DNA from: Treponema sp.
GTDB taxonomy: Bacteria > Spirochaetota > Spirochaetia > Treponematales > Breznakiellaceae
Assembly (NCBI GenBank): GCA_031278755.1
Contig: JAITJV010000038.1
Location: 1-5,936 of the forward strand
Direction of reading: 5' to 3'
Length of the DNA: 5,936 nt
The position numbers and the translations under genes were made by a program. This document shows, piece by piece, positions 1-5,936 of the stretch. The first letter of the stretch is position 1; every line of letters begins with the position of its first letter. The notes under the pieces are model-generated. The model had not been told where the DNA came from and searched no databases. It worked only from the letters and a program-made list of their open reading frames with translations.

Positions 1-3000
1 ACGAAGGCCGTTTTATGTTCAACGCCGCGGGTACGCTGGAGCCGCTCTGCGTTGAGGCGGCCCTCAGGGCGCTGGATCTCAAGGCCGACGCGGTGGTCAG
101 CATGGGCGGGGAAGATCTTGTCGTGTATTCGCTTGATAGCACCGGCAAGATCATCAACAACTTTTCGGGAAACAAGTGCGCATCGGGCACCGGCGAATTC
201 CTCAAGCAGCAGCTTGCCCGCATGGACATGACCCTTGACGACATAGACAAGGTTCCCGACGACGCCAAAGTGTATCCCCTTTCAACCCGCTGTTCTGTTT
301 TTATGAAGAGCGACTGCACCCACCGGCTCAACAAGCGCGAGGCGACCAAAAACGACATAGTCCTTTCACTTTCAGACGTCATGGCGGTCAAGGTTATAGA
401 CTTCCTTAAAAGGGCGAAGATCACAAAGGGAAGGGTGGTGCTTACCGGGGGAATAACCCTCAACCGCCACATCATCCGTTTCATAAAAGAAAAAGAGCCG
501 CATATTGAATTTGTCATCCCGGAAACCGCCCCGGTGTTTGAGGCGCTGGGCGCCGCGGTGCTTGCCCCCGAATCGGGAAGCCCCCTTCCGGCGGCCGAAA
601 AACTCCTTAAACCGAACGAGATCCGTTTCGGCTCCCTTTCCGCGCTCAGGGACTGGCGGCGCAAAGTCAAGAGCTTTGAAAAGCCCGGCGGAAAAGTAAA
701 GGCCGGCCGCCGCTACATACTCGGCGTTGACGGCGGGTCCACCACGACCAAGGCCTGCCTTGTGGACATGGAGACGGACGAAGTTACGGCAAGCCATTAC
801 GGACGCACCCACGGCGATCCTGTCAAGGCGCTCAAGGAATGTCTTTCAATAATTCAGGATCAGGTTGCCGCGGACACCGGCGGTAAAGAAATCGATATAC
901 GCCTTGTGGCGGCCACCGGTTCTTCCCGCGAGATACTCGGGGTGTTTCTGGAAACGCCCGGCGTCTACAACGAGATCATCGCCCATTCCGTGGGGACTAC
1001 GTTTTTCGATCCGGAAGTTGAAACGATCTTCGAGATAGGCGGGCAGGACGCCAAATACGTGCTGCTTAAAAACGGCGTTCCCATAGATTACGCGATGAAC
1101 GAAGCGTGTTCCGCCGGGACCGGTTCTTTCCTGGAGGAATCGGCGTCGGGGGATCTTTCCATACATTCGGCAAAGGACATAGGCCCCATCGCGCTCGGCG
1201 CGGACGCCCCGCTTAAATTCGGCGAGCATTGTTCGGCCTTTATCAATTCGGATATACGCAAGGCGGTTCAGCAGGGAGCGACGCGGGAAAACATTACCGC
1301 GGGCATCGCCTGTTCCATCGTCGCCAATTACCTTAACCGTGTAGTGGGAAACCGCACCATAGGGGGGAAGATATTTCTCCAGGGCGGCGTGGCCAAGAAC
1401 CCCGCGGTGCCCCTTGCCTTTGCCATGATGCTCGACAAGGAGATACTCGTGCCCCCCGCGCCTGAACTCATGGGCTGTTTCGGCGTCGCCCTTCTTGCAA
1501 AGCGCAAGCATGCCGACGGGAATCTGGAGGAAAGGCCGGTGCTTATCGACGAGCTTTTGGGCCGCGAGATAGGCTACGAGCGGGTCTTTACCTGCAACGC
1601 GTGCGACAACCGCTGCCCTATACAGGTGCTCAACGTGTCGGGCCGCAAGTACATGTTCGGCGGCCGCTGCAACAAGTACACCAATATGCGCAAGGCGATC
1701 AAGGATGTGCCTGTTTTTGATTATGTGGAAAAACGGCAGAAACTTTTGTTTGAAGAATACGCCGCGCCTGCGACCTGGGTTCCGCCGGCCGGAAACAAAG
1801 CCGCGCGTACCGCCGCTTCCGCCGCGCCGGAGGCCGCATCTGTTCAGGAAACGGAGACAGCCACTTCGGGGATTCCCGCCTTTGTCCCCAGGCGTGATTA
1901 CGTCGTCGGTATTCCCCGCTGTTTTTCAACGCATACGCTCTATCCCCTGTATTCGTGGTTTTTTTACGAGCTTGGCATACGGACCTTTCTTTCAACCGGG
2001 GTGGCGCACGCCGGGGTGGCGCGGGCCGAATCGACCTACTGTTTCCCCGCGGAAATAGCCCACGGCGCGGTGCAGGACTGTCTGGACAAGGGCGCCGATT
2101 ACGTGCTCCTGTCCCATTTCCGCGACATGCCGAGCTACGAAGAAGACGTGCACGCAAACTTCTGCCCCATTACGCAGAGCCTTCCCTACTACATCGAAAA
2201 AGCCTTTCCCGAGATAGACAAGAACCGTTTCCTTCCGCTTGTGGTAAGCTTCAAATTCGGCGATGAAAAGGCCCTTGAACTTTTTACCGTCATGACCGGG
2301 CGGCTGGGAATAAGCGCCGCGGAAACAAGGGCCGCCTTTGAAAAAGCCCTTTCCAGGCAGATGGGGTACTTTGCCGCCGCGAAGAAGCTCGGCGAGGACG
2401 CCCTTGCCGACGCCCGCGGGGCGGACCGGCCGGTGATTGCGGTCCTCGGGCGGCCTTACAATGCGTTTACGCCGGAAGCGAACATGGGCATACCCCGGAA
2501 ATTTACAAGCCGCGGCTATTCCATTGTGCCCTTCGATATACTTCCCTTTGATCATGAAGGGATCTTTCCCAATATGTACTGGTATTACGGCCAGCAGGAC
2601 GTCAAATCCGCGCAGCTTCTTAAAAAAGAAGACAACATCTACGTTACCTACATCACCAATTTTTCATGCGCCCCCGATTCCTTCATCCTCCATTACCTCA
2701 AGTGGGTGATGGGGCAGAAGCCTTTCCTTGTGCTGGAGCTGGATTCCCACTCGGCGGACGCCGGTGTTGACACAAGGGTCGAAGCCTTCCTCGACATCAT
2801 TGACGGCTACAGGGCGAAGAAACTTGCCGTTGAAGGCGAACGCTACGACAACGGCTGGAAATTCATCAGCGAGAAAAGGGCCGATGGCGATTTTGACCTC
2901 CGTATAGACAATCTTAAAACAGGCGAAAAGGTTCCCATTGCGGGGAACAGGCGTGTGCGGGTGCTCCTTTCCAACATGGGCGCCATAGCAACCGAATACA

Positions 3001-4472
3001 TGGCCGCCGCCGTGCGGGCGCTGGGCATCAACGCCGAAGCGCTGCCCGTGGCGACCGCAAAGACCATACAGGTTGCGCGGGCGCACGCTTCGGGCAAGGA
3101 ATGCGTCCCGAGCCACCTTGTGCTGGGAAGCGCCCTTCAGTTTTTTGCGGGCGGCGGGTACCGCAAGGATGAACTTTACCTTCTCTTTGTGCCCATCACC
3201 ACAGGCCCCTGCCGCACCGGGCAGTACTATGTCTACTATGAAAACCTCTTCCGGGACATGCGCCTTGAAAACGTCGTTGTCTTTATCCTTTCGGCCGACA
3301 ATTCCTACACGGAACTCGGCCCCAGCTTCGCAAAGGAAATGTGGAAGGGCGTTGTTCTTTCCGATTACCTCAAGGACATACAGACCAGCCTCAAGGCGGT
3401 CGCCGCGGATCCTGTAAAAGCGCTTTCGGATTATGAAAAGTCATGGAGGGGCCTTATGCATACGGTGGAGCATAATCCCGCCGGACTGTGGAAGGATCTT
3501 CAGAAAGTTACGGACGATGTACGCAGGATTCCGCTTAAAAAGAAACTTGAAGCGTGCCCGCGCGTCCTTATTGTCGGGGAGATCTATGTCAGGCGGGACG
3601 ATTTTGCCGTAGGCGAGCTTATTGATCTGATGAGCGAACGGGGCATAGTTGTAAAAGTGTCCGGCATTGCCGAATGGATACACTACCTTGACTTTGTGCG
3701 GGAATACGCGCTCAAGAAACTCATCAGGCTGCGGAAAGGCGGCCGGCGGCTTTTTTCAAAGCCCTGGCGCGATCTTAAAAAGCTCGGCATAGAGGAATGG
3801 TGGAAACATTCCGTGGAGAAGAGGGTGCTCAGGATCCTCGGCCCCACCGGCCTTATCCCGAAAACCCCCCACGACATGCATCAGATTATGAAGAATACCC
3901 AGGCGAATTTTGTCAATCTGGAGCTTAACTCGGAGATCGCCGTTTCGACGGGCGTCGCCGCCACCGCCATGGAGCACGGTTATTCGGGCATAGTCAACAT
4001 CAGCCCCTTCGCCTGCCTCATAGGCCGTGTTATAGAAGGCCTCTTTACCCCGTGGGCCAGGGAGCGCAACTATCCCATTCTGTCCGTGGAAGTTGACGGC
4101 AACCTTCTTCCCCCGAATATTGTGAACAAGCTTAATATTTTTATGGTGAACGTGCTCCGTTTCAGGGGTTCAGGGGATCTGTCCGGCCTTGTGGACAAAG
4201 CCGGAAGCCGCAACAGGCGTTTTACGGCGACGGGCGCCGTCGCGGACGGGAACGGCGGCAGTCCTGCCGGCGGCGGAACTGTTGGCCGCGGGGCCGCCGT
4301 GGAACCCGCCGGTAATGAAAGCGCCGCCGTGGAATCCGCGGGATGCGCCTCCTGCGAGGCCTGCGCTTCCTGCGAAGCGCACGCTTCCTGCGAAGCGCAC
4401 GCTTCCTGTGAAGCGCACGCTTCCTTTGAGCGTTTTGAAAAAGAACGGGAAAAAGCCGCCGCCGGGAAATAG
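1..4472 (+). CDS. Acyl-CoA dehydratase activase-related multidomain protein (two BadF/HgdC ATPase domains, DUF2229, COG3581-like), 5' partial
   Basis: This is a large fusion of the 2-hydroxyacyl-CoA dehydratase activase family, thought to be a cytoplasmic ATP-driven low-potential electron donor/reductase. The frame is open to the left edge. The ATG at 15 (residue 1 here) has a GAAGG 7 nt upstream, but the first domain would lack its N-terminal phosphate motif, so roughly 80-100 residues are probably missing. The first activase domain (to about 185) has SMGGED at 29-34, NKCASGTGEF at 53-62, TRCSVF at 91-96 and VLTGG at 142-146. The second (about 233-497) has DGGSTTTK at 239-246, IGGQDAK at 341-347, ACSAGTG at 364-370 and HCSAF at 405-409. 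C54/C93 and C365/C406 match the two HgdC cysteines that hold a [4Fe-4S] cluster between subunits, here perhaps within one chain. Cysteines 527/530/534/552 follow, then an Ala/Pro/Thr linker (583-620), a DUF2229-like part (about 628-910, CFPAEIAHG at 676-684), and a COG3581-like part (about 980-1385) with C1030, C1066 and C1334. Residues 1385-1485 are an extra low-complexity tail. Substrate unknown. Confidence 0.9.
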   Translation, partial: EGRFMFNAAGTLEPLCVEAALRALDLKADAVVSMGGEDLVVYSLDSTGKIINNFSGNKCASGTGEFLKQQLARMDMTLDDIDKVPDDAKVYPLSTRCSVFMKSDCTHRLNKREATKNDIVLSLSDVMAVKVIDFLKRAKITKGRVVLTGGITLNRHIIRFIKEKEPHIEFVIPETAPVFEALGAAVLAPESGSPLPAAEKLLKPNEIRFGSLSALRDWRRKVKSFEKPGGKVKAGRRYILGVDGGSTTTKACLVDMETDEVTASHYGRTHGDPVKALKECLSIIQDQVAADTGGKEIDIRLVAATGSSREILGVFLETPGVYNEIIAHSVGTTFFDPEVETIFEIGGQDAKYVLLKNGVPIDYAMNEACSAGTGSFLEESASGDLSIHSAKDIGPIALGADAPLKFGEHCSAFINSDIRKAVQQGATRENITAGIACSIVANYLNRVVGNRTIGGKIFLQGGVAKNPAVPLAFAMMLDKEILVPPAPELMGCFGVALLAKRKHADGNLEERPVLIDELLGREIGYERVFTCNACDNRCPIQVLNVSGRKYMFGGRCNKYTNMRKAIKDVPVFDYVEKRQKLLFEEYAAPATWVPPAGNKAARTAASAAPEAASVQETETATSGIPAFVPRRDYVVGIPRCFSTHTLYPLYSWFFYELGIRTFLSTGVAHAGVARAESTYCFPAEIAHGAVQDCLDKGADYVLLSHFRDMPSYEEDVHANFCPITQSLPYYIEKAFPEIDKNRFLPLVVSFKFGDEKALELFTVMTGRLGISAAETRAAFEKALSRQMGYFAAAKKLGEDALADARGADRPVIAVLGRPYNAFTPEANMGIPRKFTSRGYSIVPFDILPFDHEGIFPNMYWYYGQQDVKSAQLLKKEDNIYVTYITNFSCAPDSFILHYLKWVMGQKPFLVLELDSHSADAGVDTRVEAFLDIIDGYRAKKLAVEGERYDNGWKFISEKRADGDFDLRIDNLKTGEKVPIAGNRRVRVLLSNMGAIATEYMAAAVRALGINAEALPVATAKTIQVARAHASGKECVPSHLVLGSALQFFAGGGYRKDELYLLFVPITTGPCRTGQYYVYYENLFRDMRLENVVVFILSADNSYTELGPSFAKEMWKGVVLSDYLKDIQTSLKAVAADPVKALSDYEKSWRGLMHTVEHNPAGLWKDLQKVTDDVRRIPLKKKLEACPRVLIVGEIYVRRDDFAVGELIDLMSERGIVVKVSGIAEWIHYLDFVREYALKKLIRLRKGGRRLFSKPWRDLKKLGIEEWWKHSVEKRVLRILGPTGLIPKTPHDMHQIMKNTQANFVNLELNSEIAVSTGVAATAMEHGYSGIVNISPFACLIGRVIEGLFTPWARERNYPILSVEVDGNLLPPNIVNKLNIFMVNVLRFRGSGDLSGLVDKAGSRNRRFTATGAVADGNGGSPAGGGTVGRGAAVEPAGNESAAVESAGCASCEACASCEAHASCEAHASCEAHASFERFEKEREKAAAGK
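1593..1670 (+). other. Four-cysteine ferredoxin-like motif inside the activase fusion
   Basis: Between the second ATPase domain and the linker the protein carries C-x2-C-x3-C-x17-C (residues 527, 530, 534 and 552, counting from the ATG at 15), with FGGRCNKY around the last cysteine. Similar cysteine knuckles are a regular part of the long activase-related proteins, as far as I recall. The spacing suits a [4Fe-4S] cluster or a zinc site. It may relay electrons between the ATPase pair and the C-terminal reductase-like region, but this role is inferred. Confidence 0.65.
4167..4469 (+). other. Low-complexity C-terminal extension of the activase fusion
   Basis: The recognisable COG3581-like fold appears to end near residue 1385, after the PFACLIG segment and a DGN...NIFMVNVLRF stretch that resembles the usual end of this family. 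About 100 more residues follow: a Gly/Ala-rich stretch (roughly 1403-1442, with several GG and PAG runs), then the Cys/His repeat, then a short charged end rich in Glu, Lys and Arg. I recognise no domain in it. The reading frame is intact and ends at TAG (4470-4472), directly beside the intergenic hairpin. It could be a disordered tether carrying a metal site, or a lineage-specific addition of no function. Confidence 0.7.
4344..4430 (+). repeat. 18-bp in-frame tandem repeat, 4.8 copies, encoding (C/H)ASCEA
   Basis: Units begin at 4344, 4362, 4380, 4398 and 4416; the last is partial. The peptides are CASCEA, CASCEA, HASCEA, HASCEA and HASFE. Units 3 and 4 differ at one base, and units 2 and 3 at two bases that together turn Cys (TGC) into His (CAC). 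Unit 1 differs from unit 2 at three third positions. The result is nine Cys or His residues spaced exactly three apart (residues 1444 to 1468: C, C, C, C, H, C, H, C, H). The period is a multiple of three, so gain or loss of units would keep the frame. Confidence 0.95.
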
Positions 4473-4473
4473 T

Positions 4474-4512
4474 GGACCCGTTCAATAACCCGGTTGGTTA
4501 TTGAACAGGTCC
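4474..4512. terminator. Strong hairpin between convergent genes, probable bidirectional terminator
   Basis: The arms GTTCAATAACC (4480-4490) and GGTTATTGAAC (4496-4506) are perfect 11-bp inverted repeats around the 5-nt loop CGGTT. After one C/A mismatch (4479 and 4507) the stem extends by five more pairs, GGACC (4474-4478) with GGTCC (4508-4512). It fills most of the 44 bp between the TAG of the activase gene and the TAA of the ecfT-like gene, the usual place for a shared terminator. Neither side has a clear T-run, so it is not a textbook intrinsic terminator. It could also protect the 3' ends of both mRNAs or be a dispersed repeat. Confidence 0.7.
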
Positions 4513-4516
4513 CGTA

Positions 4517-5278
4517 TTACAAAATCACGGCGCCCGCCGCGGCAAGCGCGCAGACGGCGAACGCGGCGGCGTCTCCCGCGCCGAAGCGGTACCGTTTGTA
4601 GCCGCTCCTTCTGCCCCGCAGGCTGAAACCCCTCAGTTCCACCGATATGGCAAGCCCTTCTATTCTCCTCACCGAGGAGATGAGAAGGGGGACGCAGAGC
4701 GGCAGAAGCAGCATTATCTTTTTGAAAAAATTCTTCGTGTCAAATTCAACCCCCCGCGCGGTCTGGGCTTCCATGACGTCCGCCGCTTCCCGCGAAAAAA
4801 GGGGGATGAAGCGCATCGCGGTGGTAAGCGCGAAAGTATATTTGTACGGGATTCCGAAATACCGCGTGAGGACGTTTGAAATATCGCTCATCCGTGTTAC
4901 CGAAAGCATGAGGGCGAGGGGCAGGGCCGCGGCCGTAAGCCGGAGGACGAAGAGCAGCGAAAAAAGCAGCCCCTCGGCGGTGATGTAAATATTGAGCGGA
5001 AGGTGAAGGAGTATTGCCCCCTTCCGGACAAAAAAGACCTGCGCGATAAAAAGAACGCAGCAAAGTTTTACGAGCGATACAAGTATACGGAGAGACCGGC
5101 CTATGGCTCCTCCCGCGGCGGACATAAGAAGGCTCAAGACGATGATCCCCGCTATAAAAAAATGTCTGTCCGAAATAAAACAGGCCGCGCAGAGGACGAA
5201 GGAAAGAACCAGTTTTGTAAAGGGGTTGAGCCTGTGGAGGAAGGAATTTCCGGGGACGTAATCAAGCAGCCCGTTCAT
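4517..5278 (-). CDS. ECF transporter transmembrane protein, EcfT/CbiQ family
   Basis: This membrane protein of 253 residues would couple ATP hydrolysis by the paired ATPases to an S component that binds a vitamin or a metal ion. The N-terminus HRLNPFTKL (15-23) is typical of EcfT/CbiQ. Hydrophobic segments lie near 22-37, 39-56, 64-83, 103-126, 148-161 and 188-203, with a last one at 233-252. The long cytoplasmic coupling region carries both expected Arg-Gly signatures: ARG at 174-176, in AQTARGVEF, and LRG at 215-217, in VELRGFS. In this family these contact the ATPases. Length is normal for the family and both ends are intact. It starts at an ATG that overlaps the stop of the ATPase gene by 4 bp, and ends at TAA beside the intergenic hairpin, so it is the last gene of its operon. 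The family is clear, but the substrate, and therefore a precise gene name, is not. Confidence 0.9.
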   Translation of the reverse strand: MNGLLDYVPGNSFLHRLNPFTKLVLSFVLCAACFISDRHFFIAGIIVLSLLMSAAGGAIGRSLRILVSLVKLCCVLFIAQVFFVRKGAILLHLPLNIYITAEGLLFSLLFVLRLTAAALPLALMLSVTRMSDISNVLTRYFGIPYKYTFALTTAMRFIPLFSREAADVMEAQTARGVEFDTKNFFKKIMLLLPLCVPLLISSVRRIEGLAISVELRGFSLRGRRSGYKRYRFGAGDAAAFAVCALAAAGAVIL

Positions 5279-5289
5279 AAAGCGGCCCT
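5275..5289 (-). promoter_or_regulatory. ATGA stop/start overlap with upstream AGGG, translational coupling of ATPase and EcfT genes
   Basis: On the minus strand the ATPase gene ends in TGA (5277-5275) while the ecfT-like gene starts with ATG (5278-5276), sharing the bases ATGA. An AGGG (5289-5286) lies 7 nt before the ATG and can act as a modest ribosome binding site. Together these fix the EcfT start and suggest coupled translation from one mRNA, as expected for partners needed in a fixed ratio. Confidence 0.8.
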
Positions 5290-5936
5290 GTACATTTCGT
5301 CAAGTGTAAACACGCCGTCAAGCCCAAGGGCCGTCGCGAGGGCCGGTATCTGGGCGGGAAGGAGAGACGCCGCGTCCATGACGGCCTTGTCCTTCATGAT
5401 TGTTCTGATTGGGCCGTCGGCGGCGAGGCGTCCGCGGTTCAGCACCAGGGCGCGTTCGGCAAAATCGGCGGCTACTTCCATGTCGTGGGTGATCATGAAA
5501 ACGGCGGCCCCTCCGCGGTGGAGGGCGGAGATCGCTTCCATGATCGTCATACATTCACGGTAATCAAGGCCGGTGGTAGGCTCATCGAGAATAAGGAGGG
5601 GAGGGCGGCGGGCCAGCACCGAAGCAAGGGCGGTTTTCTGCCTTTCCCCCCTGCTCATGCTGAACGGATCGGCCGCGCCGTCAAGCGAAAAGAGGGAGAG
5701 CATGTCATCGCAGCGGCGTTCCCGTTCCGCTTCACTCTTTACCGTATATTCAAGACCGAACATGATCTCTTCCCGCACCGTGTTCCGGCAAATCTGGCGG
5801 TCGGGGTTTTGGAAAAGAAAACCGGCGCCGCGGGCAAGGAGGCTCGCCTTTGCCGTCCGCGTGTCAAGGCCGTTTGTCGTCACCTTTCCCGAAGCGGGTT
5901 TGAGGAGGCCGTTGCACAGCCTGCACAGGGTTGATT
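5275..5936 (-). CDS. ECF transporter ATP-binding protein (EcfA/CbiO type), 5' partial
   Basis: This is the ATPase subunit of an ECF importer, cytoplasmic and bound to the EcfT-like partner encoded next. A GTG at 5883 is not the real start: the frame stays open to the edge and reads STLCRLCNGLLKPASGK before it. The first visible residues are therefore the ST of a Walker A motif (GKST), and the two leftover bases AA fit the end of a Lys codon. Roughly 35-45 N-terminal residues, or more if it is a double ATPase, lie outside. Of 219 visible residues the motifs are: Q-loop FLFQNPDRQ (Q codon 5809-5811), signature SRGERQ (5638-5655), Walker B LLILDE (5581-5598), D-loop TTGLD, and switch His in ITHD (codon 5485-5487). 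All catalytic residues are present, so it should be active. FQNPDRQ and the C-terminal tail with its LGLDGVFTLDE stretch are typical of EcfA/CbiO. The signature departs from LSGGQ. Another ATPase and an S component may lie beyond the edge. Confidence 0.9.
   Translation of the reverse strand, partial: STLCRLCNGLLKPASGKVTTNGLDTRTAKASLLARGAGFLFQNPDRQICRNTVREEIMFGLEYTVKSEAERERRCDDMLSLFSLDGAADPFSMSRGERQKTALASVLARRPPLLILDEPTTGLDYRECMTIMEAISALHRGGAAVFMITHDMEVAADFAERALVLNRGRLAADGPIRTIMKDKAVMDAASLLPAQIPALATALGLDGVFTLDEMYRAAL

Noticed and set aside
15..17. ATG at 15 as the true start of the activase gene, with GAAGG 7 nt upstream
   Set aside because: The frame is open upstream to the edge, and starting here would remove the phosphate-1 part of the first ATPase domain. 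The Shine-Dalgarno-like match is probably chance.
846..1511. Long open frame on the minus strand (221 codons) opposite the second activase domain
   Set aside because: It lies fully inside a well-conserved coding region, its product is Arg/Gly/His-rich with no recognisable domain, and GC-rich codon bias explains the lack of stops. The same applies to minus-strand frames at 372-812, 1699-2157, 1992-2555 and 2664-3116.
1998..2027. 15-bp direct repeat (copies at 1998-2012 and 2013-2027) encoding GVAHA and GVARA
   Set aside because: Two copies only, inside the DUF2229-like region just before the conserved CFP motif. By memory of the family it adds no extra length there, so it may be chance in Ala/Gly-rich coding DNA.
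4170..4488. Arg-rich open frames on both strands over the C-terminal repeat (for example minus 4222-4485)
   Set aside because: They are by-products of the GC-rich 18-bp repeat, whose period keeps every frame open. No start-site support or recognisable product was seen.
5003..5563. Plus-strand open frame spanning the junction of the ecfT-like and ATPase genes
   Set aside because: It is antisense to two clearly recognisable proteins, lacks any domain signal, and crosses the gene junction.
5881..5883. GTG at 5883 as the start of the ATPase gene
   Set aside because: Codons upstream in the same frame encode the ST of Walker A and the following helix, so the gene starts beyond the window.

Overview
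The window is GC-rich bacterial DNA holding three protein genes in a convergent layout. Two are cut by the window edges. Ile-ATA codons are common inside the reading frames despite the high GC. The protein families point to an anaerobe, such as a gut or termite-gut spirochaete (Treponema-like) or a clostridial relative. This organism guess rests on style and family distribution only and is low confidence.

Left three quarters (1-4472, + strand): one very long gene missing its 5' end. It encodes a multidomain protein of the acyl-CoA dehydratase activase-related family, the HgdC/BadF-type ATPase fused to DUF2229 and HgdB/COG3581-like regions. The visible 1,485 or so residues hold, in order: the rest of a first activase (ASKHA) domain; a complete second activase domain; a four-cysteine ferredoxin-like knuckle; an Ala/Pro/Thr-rich linker; a DUF2229-type region; a COG3581-like region with conserved cysteines; and an unusual C-terminal extension. 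That extension ends in an 18-bp tandem repeat that places a Cys or His at every third residue. Such proteins are thought to use ATP hydrolysis to push electrons from one Fe-S centre to another at very low potential. The substrate cannot be told from this window.

Centre (4473-4516): a 44-bp gap between convergent stop codons. It is almost filled by a strong inverted repeat with an AT-rich core, probably a shared, bidirectional transcription end without a clear T-tract.

Right side (4517-5936, - strand): the last two genes of an ECF-type (energy-coupling factor) vitamin or metal uptake operon, read right to left. The ATPase gene (EcfA/CbiO type) runs off the right edge inside its Walker A motif. 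It overlaps the EcfT/CbiQ-type transmembrane gene by 4 bp (ATGA). No substrate-binding S component is visible, so the transported compound is unknown. The convergent arrangement gives no evidence that the activase and the transporter act together. No RNA genes, mobile elements, CRISPR arrays or promoters were found, and no gap exceeds 300 bp.
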